From: Cristatella mucedo
Lineage: Eukaryota; Bryozoa; Phylactolaemata; Cristatellidae
DNA: 64,000 nucleotides
NCBI GenBank assembly: GCA_009760855.2
Contig: WPIO01000006.1
Location: 5,432,501-5,496,500 of the forward strand
Reading direction: 5' to 3'
The notes under the pieces were generated by a model. That model was not told the DNA's origin. It made no database searches and saw nothing but the letters and a program-made list of their open reading frames with translations. A program made the translations under genes and the position numbers. Positions 54,730 through 64,000 of this stretch are shown here, piece after piece; the first letter of the stretch is position 1; each line of letters opens with the position of its first letter.

Positions 54730-55950
54730 TGATGATGATAAGAATAATACGCTCTCGTGTCGCCCTCAAAGAACTAGATCTCTTTCCAAGCACTTTTCAT
54801 GTACTCTAAAAGAAGCATTACCGTACGGTTAGTAATGGCATGCACAACGACGACAAGCGAAACATAGAGGTGACATGCACCGGTCAGCACACAAAGATGT
54901 TTAGTGGCAGCATGCAATTTTAGAAAGCATAAGCACACAATTGATGAATCCTAATTATACACTACATACTGTGATAAATGTCGTCAAGTCAGGGGATGTC
55001 GTGACGCCAATGGGAAGTGAATCACGGGCTTTGGAAGCATAAGCTAGATGCACGGTCACCAAAAGATTTGAGGTTCGTATGAGGTACAGAGAAACGATTA
55101 GACTCCGGAAAACGATCCGTACGATACCTAGCCTGGTGGGGGGATAGATCTGCTGGGTAAGCTGTAGGGAAGAATGAAGGGACCTATAAGTGACTGACAG
55201 ACCAGAAAGTTGATACTTTGATTGACTGGGAGCCACTGGCTTTCGGCAGAAGTGGTGGGATGCGTCAACTGCGAAACTCGCAACAAACAAGCTTTGCTGC
55301 AGAGTTTTGCACCAGTTGTAAGAAGTTGATTACTTGGGTCGGTAGACTGATAAGCAGTGAGTTGCAAATGTCGCGATGCCACTAATGCATGGACCGATTT
55401 GGACGTTGCATCAGTTTCTAAGAAAGCTCAGATTCTAGTGAAGCTACGTATGTGAAAGTGGGCAGACTTGATTGTGGAGCTGAAGTGGGCACCAAGCTAA
55501 AGGTCAATTTGGAAAAAGAGACCTAGATTTCACAAAGATGCAAAAGTAGATATGCCGGTAGAGTCAATTTTGAGAGTTAAACTTTCCAATTTCTGAGTAA
55601 TAAAGCCGAGATCGTGGTTGGTTATTACACTGGCAAGACGTGTAGTACACTTTTTAAGCAGTAGACGTACAATAAATTTCAGAGCACGCCATATGTCCGA
55701 GGTTAATTTCAACCCGATGGCATTGCCAAAATCGTTGCAGCACGGTGCATGGAATGCGTAGGCGAGATGACGGTTGCACAAAAGGAACTCGGTGATTACT
55801 GGTATCGAAGGCTGCAGAGAGATCCAGTATAAATACCCGAGAGACTTTTTTTCATGTCAGAATTCCCGAGGTTTTTAACGCACTGGGCTGATTTTCCGGA
55901 TTAGTTTTCGCTGAAGCCTGACAGGAGCTAATTTTCTCGGCTTGAAGTTT
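54730..55950 (-). mobile_element. LINE-A, decayed
   Basis: The 3' hairpin is at 54755-54800 (CGCCCTCAAAGAACTAGATC). The tail ORF lies at 54960-55290. RT fragments follow: FGNAIGLKL, then FILDLSAAFDTSNHRVPFV near 55780-55830 and LSGFSEN near 55910. Many indels. Confidence 0.85.
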
Positions 55951-57880
55951 CAACAGTTGTTGACCGCTCCGACACCGCTCGCTCTCCTGTTCTTGTTAGG
56001 AATGGGGACACAGTGGGACAGAGTTCTCAGAGTCTAGCGTCGACTTATTGGTGCATGGCCACCTGGAGGCATGATGGATCGGCACCCAAGCCTACTGACT
56101 AATTTTCCGTGTTATCGATTCGGAGCGGCATTAAATGGGGGTAAATGAGGACTTCTCTCGCGCATGTGAGAAATAGAGCAGTGAGTTCCTGTGGGCTCGC
56201 TTTCATTCTTCTCAGACTGGAGACAAACTTTGAGTTGAGGTATCCAGATGAAAACAAACGGCAAGCAGGTGGACGCCGACACAGAGCTGGTAGCGGATTT
56301 TCCAGATTTAAGGAAGAGTGTCGGCTCAGGAATGTAGGCTCTGATTTGGCTTTCCTGCGATCAAATAAGCTAGGAAAACTATTTTTTGAGGTGACCAGAA
56401 GGATCGCCAGGTTCGGTACTGCCCTAGGAGCAGAATTTAGGTGATTATCTACTTCCGCATATTTTCATTGAGTCAATCATGAACTTTATGCAGGATTTTT
56501 AACGTTTGGCCTTAGTTTTTCTGGCTAGCTCAACATCTTCAATTGGCCGAAGGCTATCTGAATGAAAGCAAACATCATGGTTACGTATAGAGCATAAATT
56601 TGGCTCCATAGCTAAAGCTTCAGCAAAAGCTCGTGTAAAAATCTTAGGTTTTAATTTACTTGCAATTCAAGCTATAAAACCAACTGAAATGTCTGGTTTT
56701 TTTATGTTTTTAATTATCTATGGCAGCCACTAAGGCACAGCTCTTGCCCTTGGGTTGCAGGTAGCCGTAGTTGCCCTTGCACTGCCTCAGTCACATGATA
56801 AAGCTCGGGATGTTAAGTTATATTTGAAACTTGCATGCATTCTACGAGATCACCGGACTGCAGATCTTAATTTTGTAATTCGGAAGAAGCAAATTCTCTG
56901 TAAGAAAGTGAAGGCTCTTTGATGCAATAAATTTTTTATTGACACTTCAAACGGGATTTCAGAGGTTCAGATCGGTTGAAAATTGACCGCAATAGAAAGG
57001 CAATGGAAATACGCGCATAACCATACAGAGGATGATTATTCGCACGGACTGTGCTCATGCTATAAGAAAGATGGCTGTTTTAGTTTCGTTTGTGTCACGT
57101 GTTCTGGCAAGATGATGTAAGGACCAACGAGAAAACACTTCAGATTGTAAAGATAGACAACACAGTGAAGGTACCGATAAACGAGCGATAAGATCTTGAG
57201 GTCAATTTTTTGGAGCTGGAAAGCGAGTCTTTTTAACGATAGATGGCGTAACATGTCTTTTCTGATATCGACGAGAGGAAGGCCTAAAGGCGGCCCACGT
57301 TTGTATCTTGTGCGTGCCACCTATATTCAAGCAGATAGACTGAAAGGCGAGGTATTCACGTGGCTTCTGCCGAAGTATGCATTCATCAGAGCAATTTTGC
57401 GAGAAATGTGCTGCTACAATTCATAACTACTGTAAAGAAGATGGAGCTGGTATGCTAAGATACGAGACAAGAATGAAACACTTCTTTTGCTGCGTCTTCA
57501 ATTGAAAGAAATTTTTGAAAGTATTTGCTAAAACTGATTTATAACTAATAAAATTATTATACTAGAGCATGATTCTGCAGTGGGAATTGTGAATAACTTT
57601 ACAGAAAAAGTGATCCGATAGAAAGAGCACATGGCAAAGTATATCTGAGAATTTAAGCAGCGATGACTTGGCCTGTCAAATTTTAATCTTCTGGCATGAT
57701 ACTATCACACTGTTTAACAATGTAGCAGAGCGCAATTGCTTCCATGCTACGTACACTCATTGCCAGGTTAGTTTATATTGTTCGAATCTCTGGGCGTCAG
57801 CCCACCATAGCTACTTACTTTAGTTTCATCCGCATGTCACAGGTTATTCGTTGCAATTAGAAATTGCTCTATTAAGCGAC
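55950..57880. other. Spacer with unassigned open frames
   Basis: 56145-56444 is open on + for 99 codons from an ATG (MRTSLAHVRNRAVSSCGLAF, Arg-rich), without recognised motifs or flanking signals. 57060-57320 on - contains KIDLKILSLVYRYLHCVVYL, reminiscent of the LINE RT tail (RIDFKVLSLTFRSLH), so a very decayed LINE is possible. Confidence 0.4.
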
Positions 57881-57890
57881 CGTAAATTGT

Positions 57891-58358
57891 CTAGCTTTTT
57901 AGCAACTTCCAGAACGACATTCGGCGAGCTATCGTGTTAGGCATGGCAGCATAAGGATAAGCAGCTGGAGAAAGATCGCTGGGGGCTGAGAGACTCTGCG
58001 TCGCTAGAGCAGCGAGTGAGCGAATGCAAGCTGCTTCCTTGTTGCCAGAAGACGCATTGCTCAGCTGCACCCACCAGGCGCGGCTTCCCGCGAGGCAAGC
58101 ATCGAGCGAGTCGCACGAACGTTTCACGCCCGACTTCGCCAGCTCTTTTTTGCCCCCTAATGTGCAACGCTCTTGGGAAAGGAGCTTCCTGTGGGCATGG
58201 CCTGAAGCCGAGTGGCTAACTATTGCCTCCTCTGCGAGCTCAGTCTGTGTCTCGAAACTAATGCAAGATATGTCGCGACGGTCAACGGTAGGCGGCCTGT
58301 GCCTCTCGCAACCTTGAGAGTCTGAGAGCTGTGTGACTCTGCGATTCGATTTGGACAA
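57891..58358 (-). CDS. Unrecognised 155-codon open frame, possible terminal exon
   Basis: Reverse frame from about 58358 to TAG at 57891-57893. It contains TVDRRDISCISFETQTELAE, KKELAKSGVKRSCDSLDACL and IARRMSFWKLLKS. It has no ATG at its 5' end, and CGCAG|AGTC near 58338 could be an acceptor. GC content is higher than the flanks. The + strand of the same stretch is also open (58024-58317), which weakens the case. No family recognised. Confidence 0.28.
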   Translation of the reverse strand: MSKSNRRVTQLSDSQGCERHRPPTVDRRDISCISFETQTELAEEAIVSHSASGHAHRKLLSQERCTLGGKKELAKSGVKRSCDSLDACLAGSRAWWVQLSNASSGNKEAACIRSLAALATQSLSAPSDLSPAAYPYAAMPNTIARRMSFWKLLKS

Positions 58359-58569
58359 TCAATGCAAAGAGCAAGCGATAAACTCGGTGCAATTTGCTTG
58401 CCCATGGCCTTGCAGCCTGCTTCTTTTACGTGACTCGAACCTCGGTCGACTCTGCAAACAGTTGCGACGGATTCTGCGACCATTCAGAAAGCTGCCAAGC
58501 AGCCTGTCATTAGGTAAAAGCAAAAATTAATTCTAACAAAACTAAGGTTAGCTTATTGAACAGCCTCAT

Positions 58570-58690
58570 ATATTCAACGAAGAAGAGCCTTAGTGGCTAT
58601 CCCTCCGCTTGCAGTAGGCAATAACGGATTTCCTCTTATGGGACTCAAATCCGTGACCTTGGTCGAGAATTGCTAAGATGATTTTAGTAC
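58570..58690 (-). mobile_element. tRNA-derived SINE, reverse orientation
   Basis: The reverse strand reads GACCAAGGTCACGGATTTGA GTCC (B-box arm), TTATTGCCTACTGCAAGCGG and CACTAAGGCTCTTCTTCG, matching the SINE at 5.8 kb in all three blocks. Confidence 0.72.
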
Positions 58691-59049
58691 CTAGGTTTTG
58701 CGGAATTATACCTAGCTTGTATTGTTGTATGTCTCGCGATCCTTTCGTTCTGCTGTACTTGCAGATAAATGCGGTTTCTGATTGTCAAAGCTGATCACTC
58801 TGTAATAAAATGGTGCTCCGTCGAGTCCTGCTTCTGTGCGTGCATCCACGATTTCAACAACGGTCTCGGAAAAAGCGGGAGAGCTGACGATTTGGTTTGA
58901 GGAGCAAATTGATCAATCCGTTCTAATCGGATTCAAACCGCGAGAAATGGTGCCGTAGAGCTCAGGCGATTGCATGCTGCAATCTCCTGAGCGGCCGAGA
59001 GCCAAGTCATAAGTCTTAATGAGACCATTCATACCTCTAGAATATATAG

Positions 59050-59052
<3 letters not shown>

Positions 59053-59082
<30 letters not shown>

Positions 59083-59181
59083 ACTTGTAAATATAATTAA
59101 CACATATATATTTCTAACGTTGGTATACTCTGTGTCTTGTCTTCAAGGTCCTCAGCCTTTAAATCACCATTTGTATCTCGT

Positions 59182-59244
<63 letters not shown>

Positions 59245-59245
59245 C
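59053..59245. repeat. (TA)n, (CA)n and (TA)n microsatellites
   Basis: TA tract at 59053-59080, CA tract at 59184-59220 joined directly to a TA tract at 59221-59245. The frames across it are artefacts. Confidence 0.95.
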
Positions 59246-59599
59246 ATGTTTATGTATGCATATATCGCACGTTGGTATACCCTGTTTTTGCACTCGCTCA
59301 TGAACACTTTTTGTATTGTCACATCCACCTGCACACTGCTAAAAAAATTAAGTACGCTGCGCACGTGTGTCGCATCGTTCATCGAGTGCTCCGTGCTTCC
59401 ACTTGATGGCCTTGTCGGCTTTGATGGCCCCGTGCCACCATTGCGGTCATTGTCTCCCGATGAATCGCCGCCGCCTCGCTCTGCAGCTTAGCCGCAGTCT
59501 GGCATTAAAGTTGTCTAGCACCTCAATATTTGCTCGTAGCGGTATTAACGAAGAATGAAACGAATCAACGCGAAGCTGACTCACAGCTTTGCCACATTG

Positions 59600-59735
59600 T
59601 GGTGAGCCGTGATGGCGCACTAGCTAAGATGGTTGCTTTTCATGACCTCGATCCCGAGGTGGAGGCTCAAATCCTGCAGTGGGCAATCCCTTATTGCGGC
59701 CGCAAGCAGTAGTGATAATAATAAAAACTGTTCTG
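59600..59735 (+). mobile_element. tRNA-derived SINE, near full length
   Basis: A box GATGGCGCACTAGCTAAGAT, then CATGACCTCGATCCCGAGGT, B-box-like GGCTCAAATCCTGCAGTGGG, CAATCCCTTATTGCGGCCGC AAGCAGT and a TAATAATAAAAA tail. It is the best guide to the family's 3' half. Confidence 0.8.
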
Positions 59736-60548
59736 TCGCTATACAAAAGAGGCTGTTGAATAAGCGAGTATTTCTCAATGAACAAGCTTTGTTTCCGCTT
59801 CAGTGGTCATTTCAAAAGTCCGAACGCGATCGAAGCCTTGAAGCTAAGGCATGCCAGGTAGCTCTAATGTCGATGTCTATGTCAGCTCGAGGTATTTAAG
59901 AAGAATTCTCAAACGTCTGCATTGAACGCGATTGGCATTTTCATAAACAACAGTCACTCTTTTGCACAGCTCAAGCTTGTAATGAGGCTTATGGCTACCA
60001 ATAGGCATCAAATGTTTCTTTTCTAAAGGACTTAATATTGACCTGTTTTTATATTTCTGCCGTATACAGATAATTGTGTACATTCGCCTTAAATAACAGC
60101 CAATCTTCTGTGCACAATGCCAAGGAGGCCATACCAAATAACCGGCATCATTATATGCGGCGCTTCCGTGCATGGGAGAAGTGACAGAGGGAGCGAGGAT
60201 ACCCACATAATCATAAAAATAGTATTAGGAAATATTAAATTGTAAACGATTAGTGCACGTTGTGTAAATATAAACTTTGGAGGATTTTCAGCAATTAGAA
60301 CAAACAATGTGCACTATTTAAGCTGTTTTAACTTAATTTCGGTCTACTCTCTGACCATTGCCGACGTTTGCTACCAGTACGGTATATTAACTAATTCGGC
60401 AGGGAAAGGGTTGTCGCTTATCGACGCTTTCCAATTCAGGATCTCGCGCTTACTTTCACTAAATGAACAGCCGTGTGCACTCACGTGGATCCAGAAGCAG
60501 GCTTGAGTAAGAAATTGACCAACAATGACTAGTAAGTGACCATTGTAA

Positions 60549-62720
60549 CGTAATGTAACGTATCTCCGTCCGTAACTCCACAAAGTCATAAAGACCATGT
60601 GGGTGTTACTCAGGAGAGTTTCTTATAGCGCACTCACAGCCTAAGCGGCTTTCGGTATGCATTCGGTAGCCAACAGATTTCGTCTCACGTAACAAAGAGA
60701 AAGAGAAAGTGGGAAGCACAGCAGAGTCAGGAGAGCAGTTTAGGTAGTGAGTAGCATGGAAGTAGCAGCTCAGGACCGCTGAAAAGGATGAGCCATATGT
60801 AGTTTGGTCGCACAGCAGAGAGCCAGCCGATGCCCAACACCAACAGTTGATTCCCAACGCATGGAGCCCAAGAGTGCAAGGCTCCCCTCAGCCCCTACTC
60901 TCACACGACTCCCCAGTCCCCTGGTCGACTCCAATGATTCATCGACCCCAACTGTGCACCGGCCGACCCTGATGGTGAATCCACCATCTGGCCACCAGCT
61001 GGTTACCAGCCTGTGTCCATACCACATCACAGGCGGTGCTTCTAAAGGCTCATCAGAGGCTTATCAGAGGAGCCTGCATACAATACATACATACGAACTA
61101 CACGCACCCTTGACCTTGAGGTCGCAAGTCAGGAGCCGGCATACAATACATACATACATACATACATACATACATACATACATACGCACTACACCATAAT
61201 TAACGGTAGGAGAGTAGTTGTCGTTGCGTAAGAATTGTGGAAGCGATTTCCACAGTCTAGGACCTACAGAGCTAAAGCTTCTGTCGCCAGCGGTCTTTAA
61301 GCGGAGGAAAGGAACAGCTAATTTATTGTCCACACTGGATCTGAGGGTGCGAACAGGCTGAAACTGATGCACCAGTTCAGCTCGGTACGAAGGAGCCAAG
61401 CCGTGGCCGGCCTTGTGGGTCAGCAAAAGAACTTAGCTCAGTATCCGTTACTCAACCGGCATCCATCCTAGCTCTTTTAGCAAAGGAGACACGTGCTCAA
61501 ACCGCTGGGACTTGAAGACTAGCCTTGCAGCCATATTCATAGTCAGCTGCATTAGGCTAATAGCTTTCTTTGGCAGCCCAGCCAATAGGGAATGACAGTC
61601 ATCAAGCCGAGACAGAACCAAGGAGCTAGTTAAATATTTTACAAGCCACTGTGGGTGACAGCTCCTAATCTTGGATAGAGATCGGATGTGATGGCTAGCT
61701 GGAGAAGCAGTCTTCTGAATAAAGCTTTTGAAATTGAGGCAGCTGTTGAAAACGACTACTAGATTTCGAGCACGTGGTGATGGTCGCGCAACAGCATCAC
61801 CTATTAGAAGAGCAAAGCCTTTTAATCCAGCCACACGCTCAGGGTGTCCTATGAGCAGCAGTTTGGTTTTATCATCATTTAATTTCAGGTAGTTTTCCGA
61901 CATCCAGGATCGAATGTCGGCAAGGCAAGCATTCAGTTTCTCTGTTGCCACAGCAGATTCCGACGGTTTGAATGACAAATACAACTGAGTATTGTCAGCA
62001 TAGAAGTGATATCCTATTCAATGGGCCTTAATTACTTTTCCCAGAGGTTGTGTATAAATGGAGAATAGCAAGGGACCGAGTACAGACCCTTGAGGGACTC
62101 CACAGGTGACCCTTCTGGTTTGTGAGACCTGACCCCCACACGACCCGAATTGAACACGATCGGGTAAGTACGATTTAAACCACGCCAGCGTTTTGTCTGC
62201 CAGACCGATCGTTGTTCTCAATCGTTCAAGTAGAACCTAGTGATCAATGGTGTCGAAGGCAACAGAAGATCTAGCAGAGCTAGGGCAGTGACATTCCCAT
62301 CGTCTTTGCCACGTAGAATACCATTGCTAATACGGAGGAGAGAAGTTTCAGTTGAGTGCTGCCTCTTGAATCCTGATTGAAATGTATCTGACATTCCATT
62401 ATTTTCAATTTTTTCAATCAGCTGCTTAGCAACAATTTTTTTCAAGAATCTTTGATAAGAAAGGAAGAAGGGAAACTGGGCGATAGTTTGCAAGGACCTC
62501 TGTGTCTAATCCAGGCTTTTTAAGAATGGGTTAAACGATTGCCGATTTAAAGGATTTGAGGATGACCCCTTTTCCCAAAGCAAAATTAAAAATCTCGAAG
62601 GATTAGAGCATGTAGGCTGTAAGCGGATAGAAATAGTCCGCTCTTCTGAAACTAAATGCCTGCCTCTTTCACCAGAAACCAGAAGTTGACCTTTCGTCGA
62701 CCATTGGGGGAGCACTTTTT
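60549..62720 (-). mobile_element. LINE-B, longest minus copy, RT domain nearly complete
   Basis: Right to left: ILKKIVAKQLIEKIENNGMS-like start (FLKKIVAKQLIEKI), QSGFKRQHSTETSLLRISNG, a frameshift near 62260, [40 protein letters not shown] and FYADNTQLYLSF near 61995 (YADD changed to YADN). Then SWMSENYLKLNDDKTKLLLI, HHIRSLSKIRSCHPQWLVKY and MNMAARLVFKSQRFEHVSPL, and the C-terminal tail to about 61205. A foreign insert at 60797-61203 separates this from the 3' UTR, which ends in ACGTAATGTAACG at 60549. Confidence 0.92.
60797..61203. repeat. Insert within LINE-B, with (CATA)n
   Basis: About 400 bp interrupts sequence that is contiguous in other LINE-B copies (GAAAAGGATG|..|GTAGGAGAGTAG). It contains GCATACAATACATACATACG twice, at about 61077 and 61139, and a (CATA)n run to 61185. 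The source is not recognised. Confidence 0.85.
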
Positions 62721-63363
62721 TCTCTTAGTCCTTTCATCGGGCCCTCGCGTCCTGCCGACTAAAGTATACACATTTAAATGTGTCTAGATGTCACACTGCC
62801 TAGCTTCATTTTTCCAACTCAATAATGTTGAAACGGTATCAAATAAAAACAGCTTGCATTCTGCTGAATAAGCTTGGCAAGCATGTATCACCTTAAAAGC
62901 CAGACGATAAGGACGGATTTTACTGATGCCACATGGAAATTGAATTTATCATGCAGCATACAAAGGAAAAAATAATTGAGCACGCACAAGAATCGCAGCT
63001 CTGATAAATAGCTTTGGGTTAAAAGCATTTTCAAAAAGTTTACTAATTATTGCATAATGAAATATGGAGCGTGACATTTTTTTTAGGGACGAAATGTTGC
63101 TCGGCAAAGAAATAACAAGTGCGTTTTTCGAAACTAATATTTTCCGGATTTTTCTTCTGTGTGACAGAAGTTCATCAGCCGTAGTTATGACGAGGAAATC
63201 ATAAATCCGTTTCAAAATGTGTATTAAAAGTAGCAGCTTCTCAATTCAGATTCAAATGCAACAAAATTGTATCTATACCTCGAGTACACACACAAGAGTG
63301 AAACAAACTGACTCATTGAGGTTCTCCAAAGATCTGAAGTATTGTATTATGTCTTGAATCTCT
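62720..63363. other. 3' flank of the calponin-like gene, AT-rich
   Basis: No repeat family recognised. 62949-63215 is open on - but is probably untranslated. No AATAAA on - was found close to the stop at 63364. Confidence 0.45.
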
Positions 63364-63522
63364 CTAATCAACAATGTTCCGCATCTTGCCCATGTTCATT
63401 CCAGCCTGAGTGGCACCTTTGTTGTAGCCCATCTGCAGACCAATCGCCGATTTTCCTGCACTCAGTTGTTCTTCGGTGAAGATTCTTCGGTTCCTGTCAG
63501 ACTCTTTTGGCCCCACTCCGAA
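63364..63522 (-). CDS. Calponin/transgelin-like protein, terminal exon
   Basis: The reverse strand has an acceptor TTCTCTTTTTTTAG|TTCGGA, then 52 codons and TAG. The sequence FGVGPKESDRNRRIFTEEQL SAGKSAIGLQMGYNKGATQA GMNMGKMRNIVD contains the calponin family repeat (IGLQMG.NKGA.QAGM). In transgelin/Mp20/myophilin-type proteins one such repeat closes a short protein after a CH domain. These bind actin in muscle. One repeat followed directly by a stop fits the transgelin/Mp20 layout better than a multi-repeat calponin. The CH-domain exons should lie beyond 64000. The exon starts in phase 0. Confidence 0.88.
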   Translation of the reverse strand, partial: FGVGPKESDRNRRIFTEEQLSAGKSAIGLQMGYNKGATQAGMNMGKMRNIVD

Positions 63523-63689
63523 CTAAAAAAAGAGAACTTTCAATATCCAAGACATTACGACTTAAAAAAACCTTCTGAAATTATACCCCAAAATTAATTA
63601 CGTGTTTGGGGAAGAATCAAAATGACACATCAAAGGATGACTTTATAAGAATTTATGACATATCTTAAATAAAATCTACATCTGATGCA

Positions 63690-63790
63690 AAGAAAATTGT
63701 GTACCCTGATTCAAATCATATGTGAAAGTCATGCAGTAAGCAATCCCTTATTACCCACTGCAAGTGGCTGAGATAGCATTAACGCTCTTT
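63690..63790 (+). mobile_element. SINE 3' part (weak)
   Basis: AGTAAGCAATCCCTTATTAC CCACTGCAAGTGG resembles the 3' half of the SINE at 59.69 kb. It would lie in the calponin-like gene's intron. The head is not recognisable. Confidence 0.4.
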
Positions 63791-63985
63791 TTCCGCTCAA
63801 CAAACGAGACTGATAAATTAGTAGATTATTTAATAGTATTAGTCGATGTTTTCCTCGTAAGCATCCACAAATAAAATTCTATTATATGAATAAAATATTC
63901 CCGGACCCCTAGCCGATGTACGCAAGAATGTTTATAGTTCAGGTCAACTTACTGGGGCAATCGCCAAAAGGACTCATTTCCCTTT

Positions 63986-64000
63986 CATAATAATAATAAT
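63986..64000 (-). mobile_element. Probable start of a LINE-A tail at the window edge
   Basis: TAATAATAATAAT runs off the end. Every other LINE-A minus copy begins this way, but a plain trinucleotide repeat is equally possible. Confidence 0.3.

Overview
The window is animal nuclear DNA. Coding sequence is split by GT-AG introns (one GC-AG), there are AATAAA signals, and most of the sequence is retrotransposon debris and microsatellites. The recognisable host genes are a neuron navigator, actins, a C2H2 zinc-finger protein and a calponin-repeat muscle protein, which together point to a bilaterian invertebrate. A flatworm or another lophotrochozoan fits, but the sequence does not fix the phylum. 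All comparisons were made by eye.

Layout. 1-7.9 kb: the 3' part of a neuron navigator (NAV/UNC-53/sickie) gene on +, eleven exons including a short terminal exon at 7784-7885, with LINE and SINE insertions and (TC)n tracts in its introns. 7.9-17.8 kb: intergenic, with tRNA-derived SINEs, a solo-LTR candidate, two LINE families and microsatellites. 17.8-22.0 kb and 37.7-43.4 kb: two arms of a decayed inverted segmental duplication. The left arm holds a frameshifted actin on +; the right arm holds two tandem actin pseudogenes on -. Each arm has since taken its own transposon insertions. 22-37.7 kb: mainly LINEs, some nested in each other, an endonuclease-domain fragment, a hAT transposase remnant, a 30-bp minisatellite and a GC-rich block of unknown nature. 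44.5-46.3 kb: the longest LINE-A reverse transcriptase copy on +. 46.3-51.6 kb: AT-rich, with no recognised gene. 51.7-52.85 kb: terminal exon of a five-finger zinc-finger gene. 53-63 kb: microsatellites and further LINE and SINE copies. 63.36-63.52 kb: terminal exon of a calponin/transgelin-like gene on -, continuing beyond the window.

Two non-LTR retrotransposon families of CR1/L2-like type make up most of the repeats. LINE-A ends in a conserved 3' hairpin (AAAGCGCC ... GGGCGCTTT) followed by (ATT)n. LINE-B ends in a different 3' region followed by ATTAC-type repeats. Most copies are 5'-truncated, as expected of target-primed reverse transcription. The most notable structure is the inverted actin duplication: its copies share disabling changes, and a (CA)n tract inside the coding sequence has a different length in each arm.
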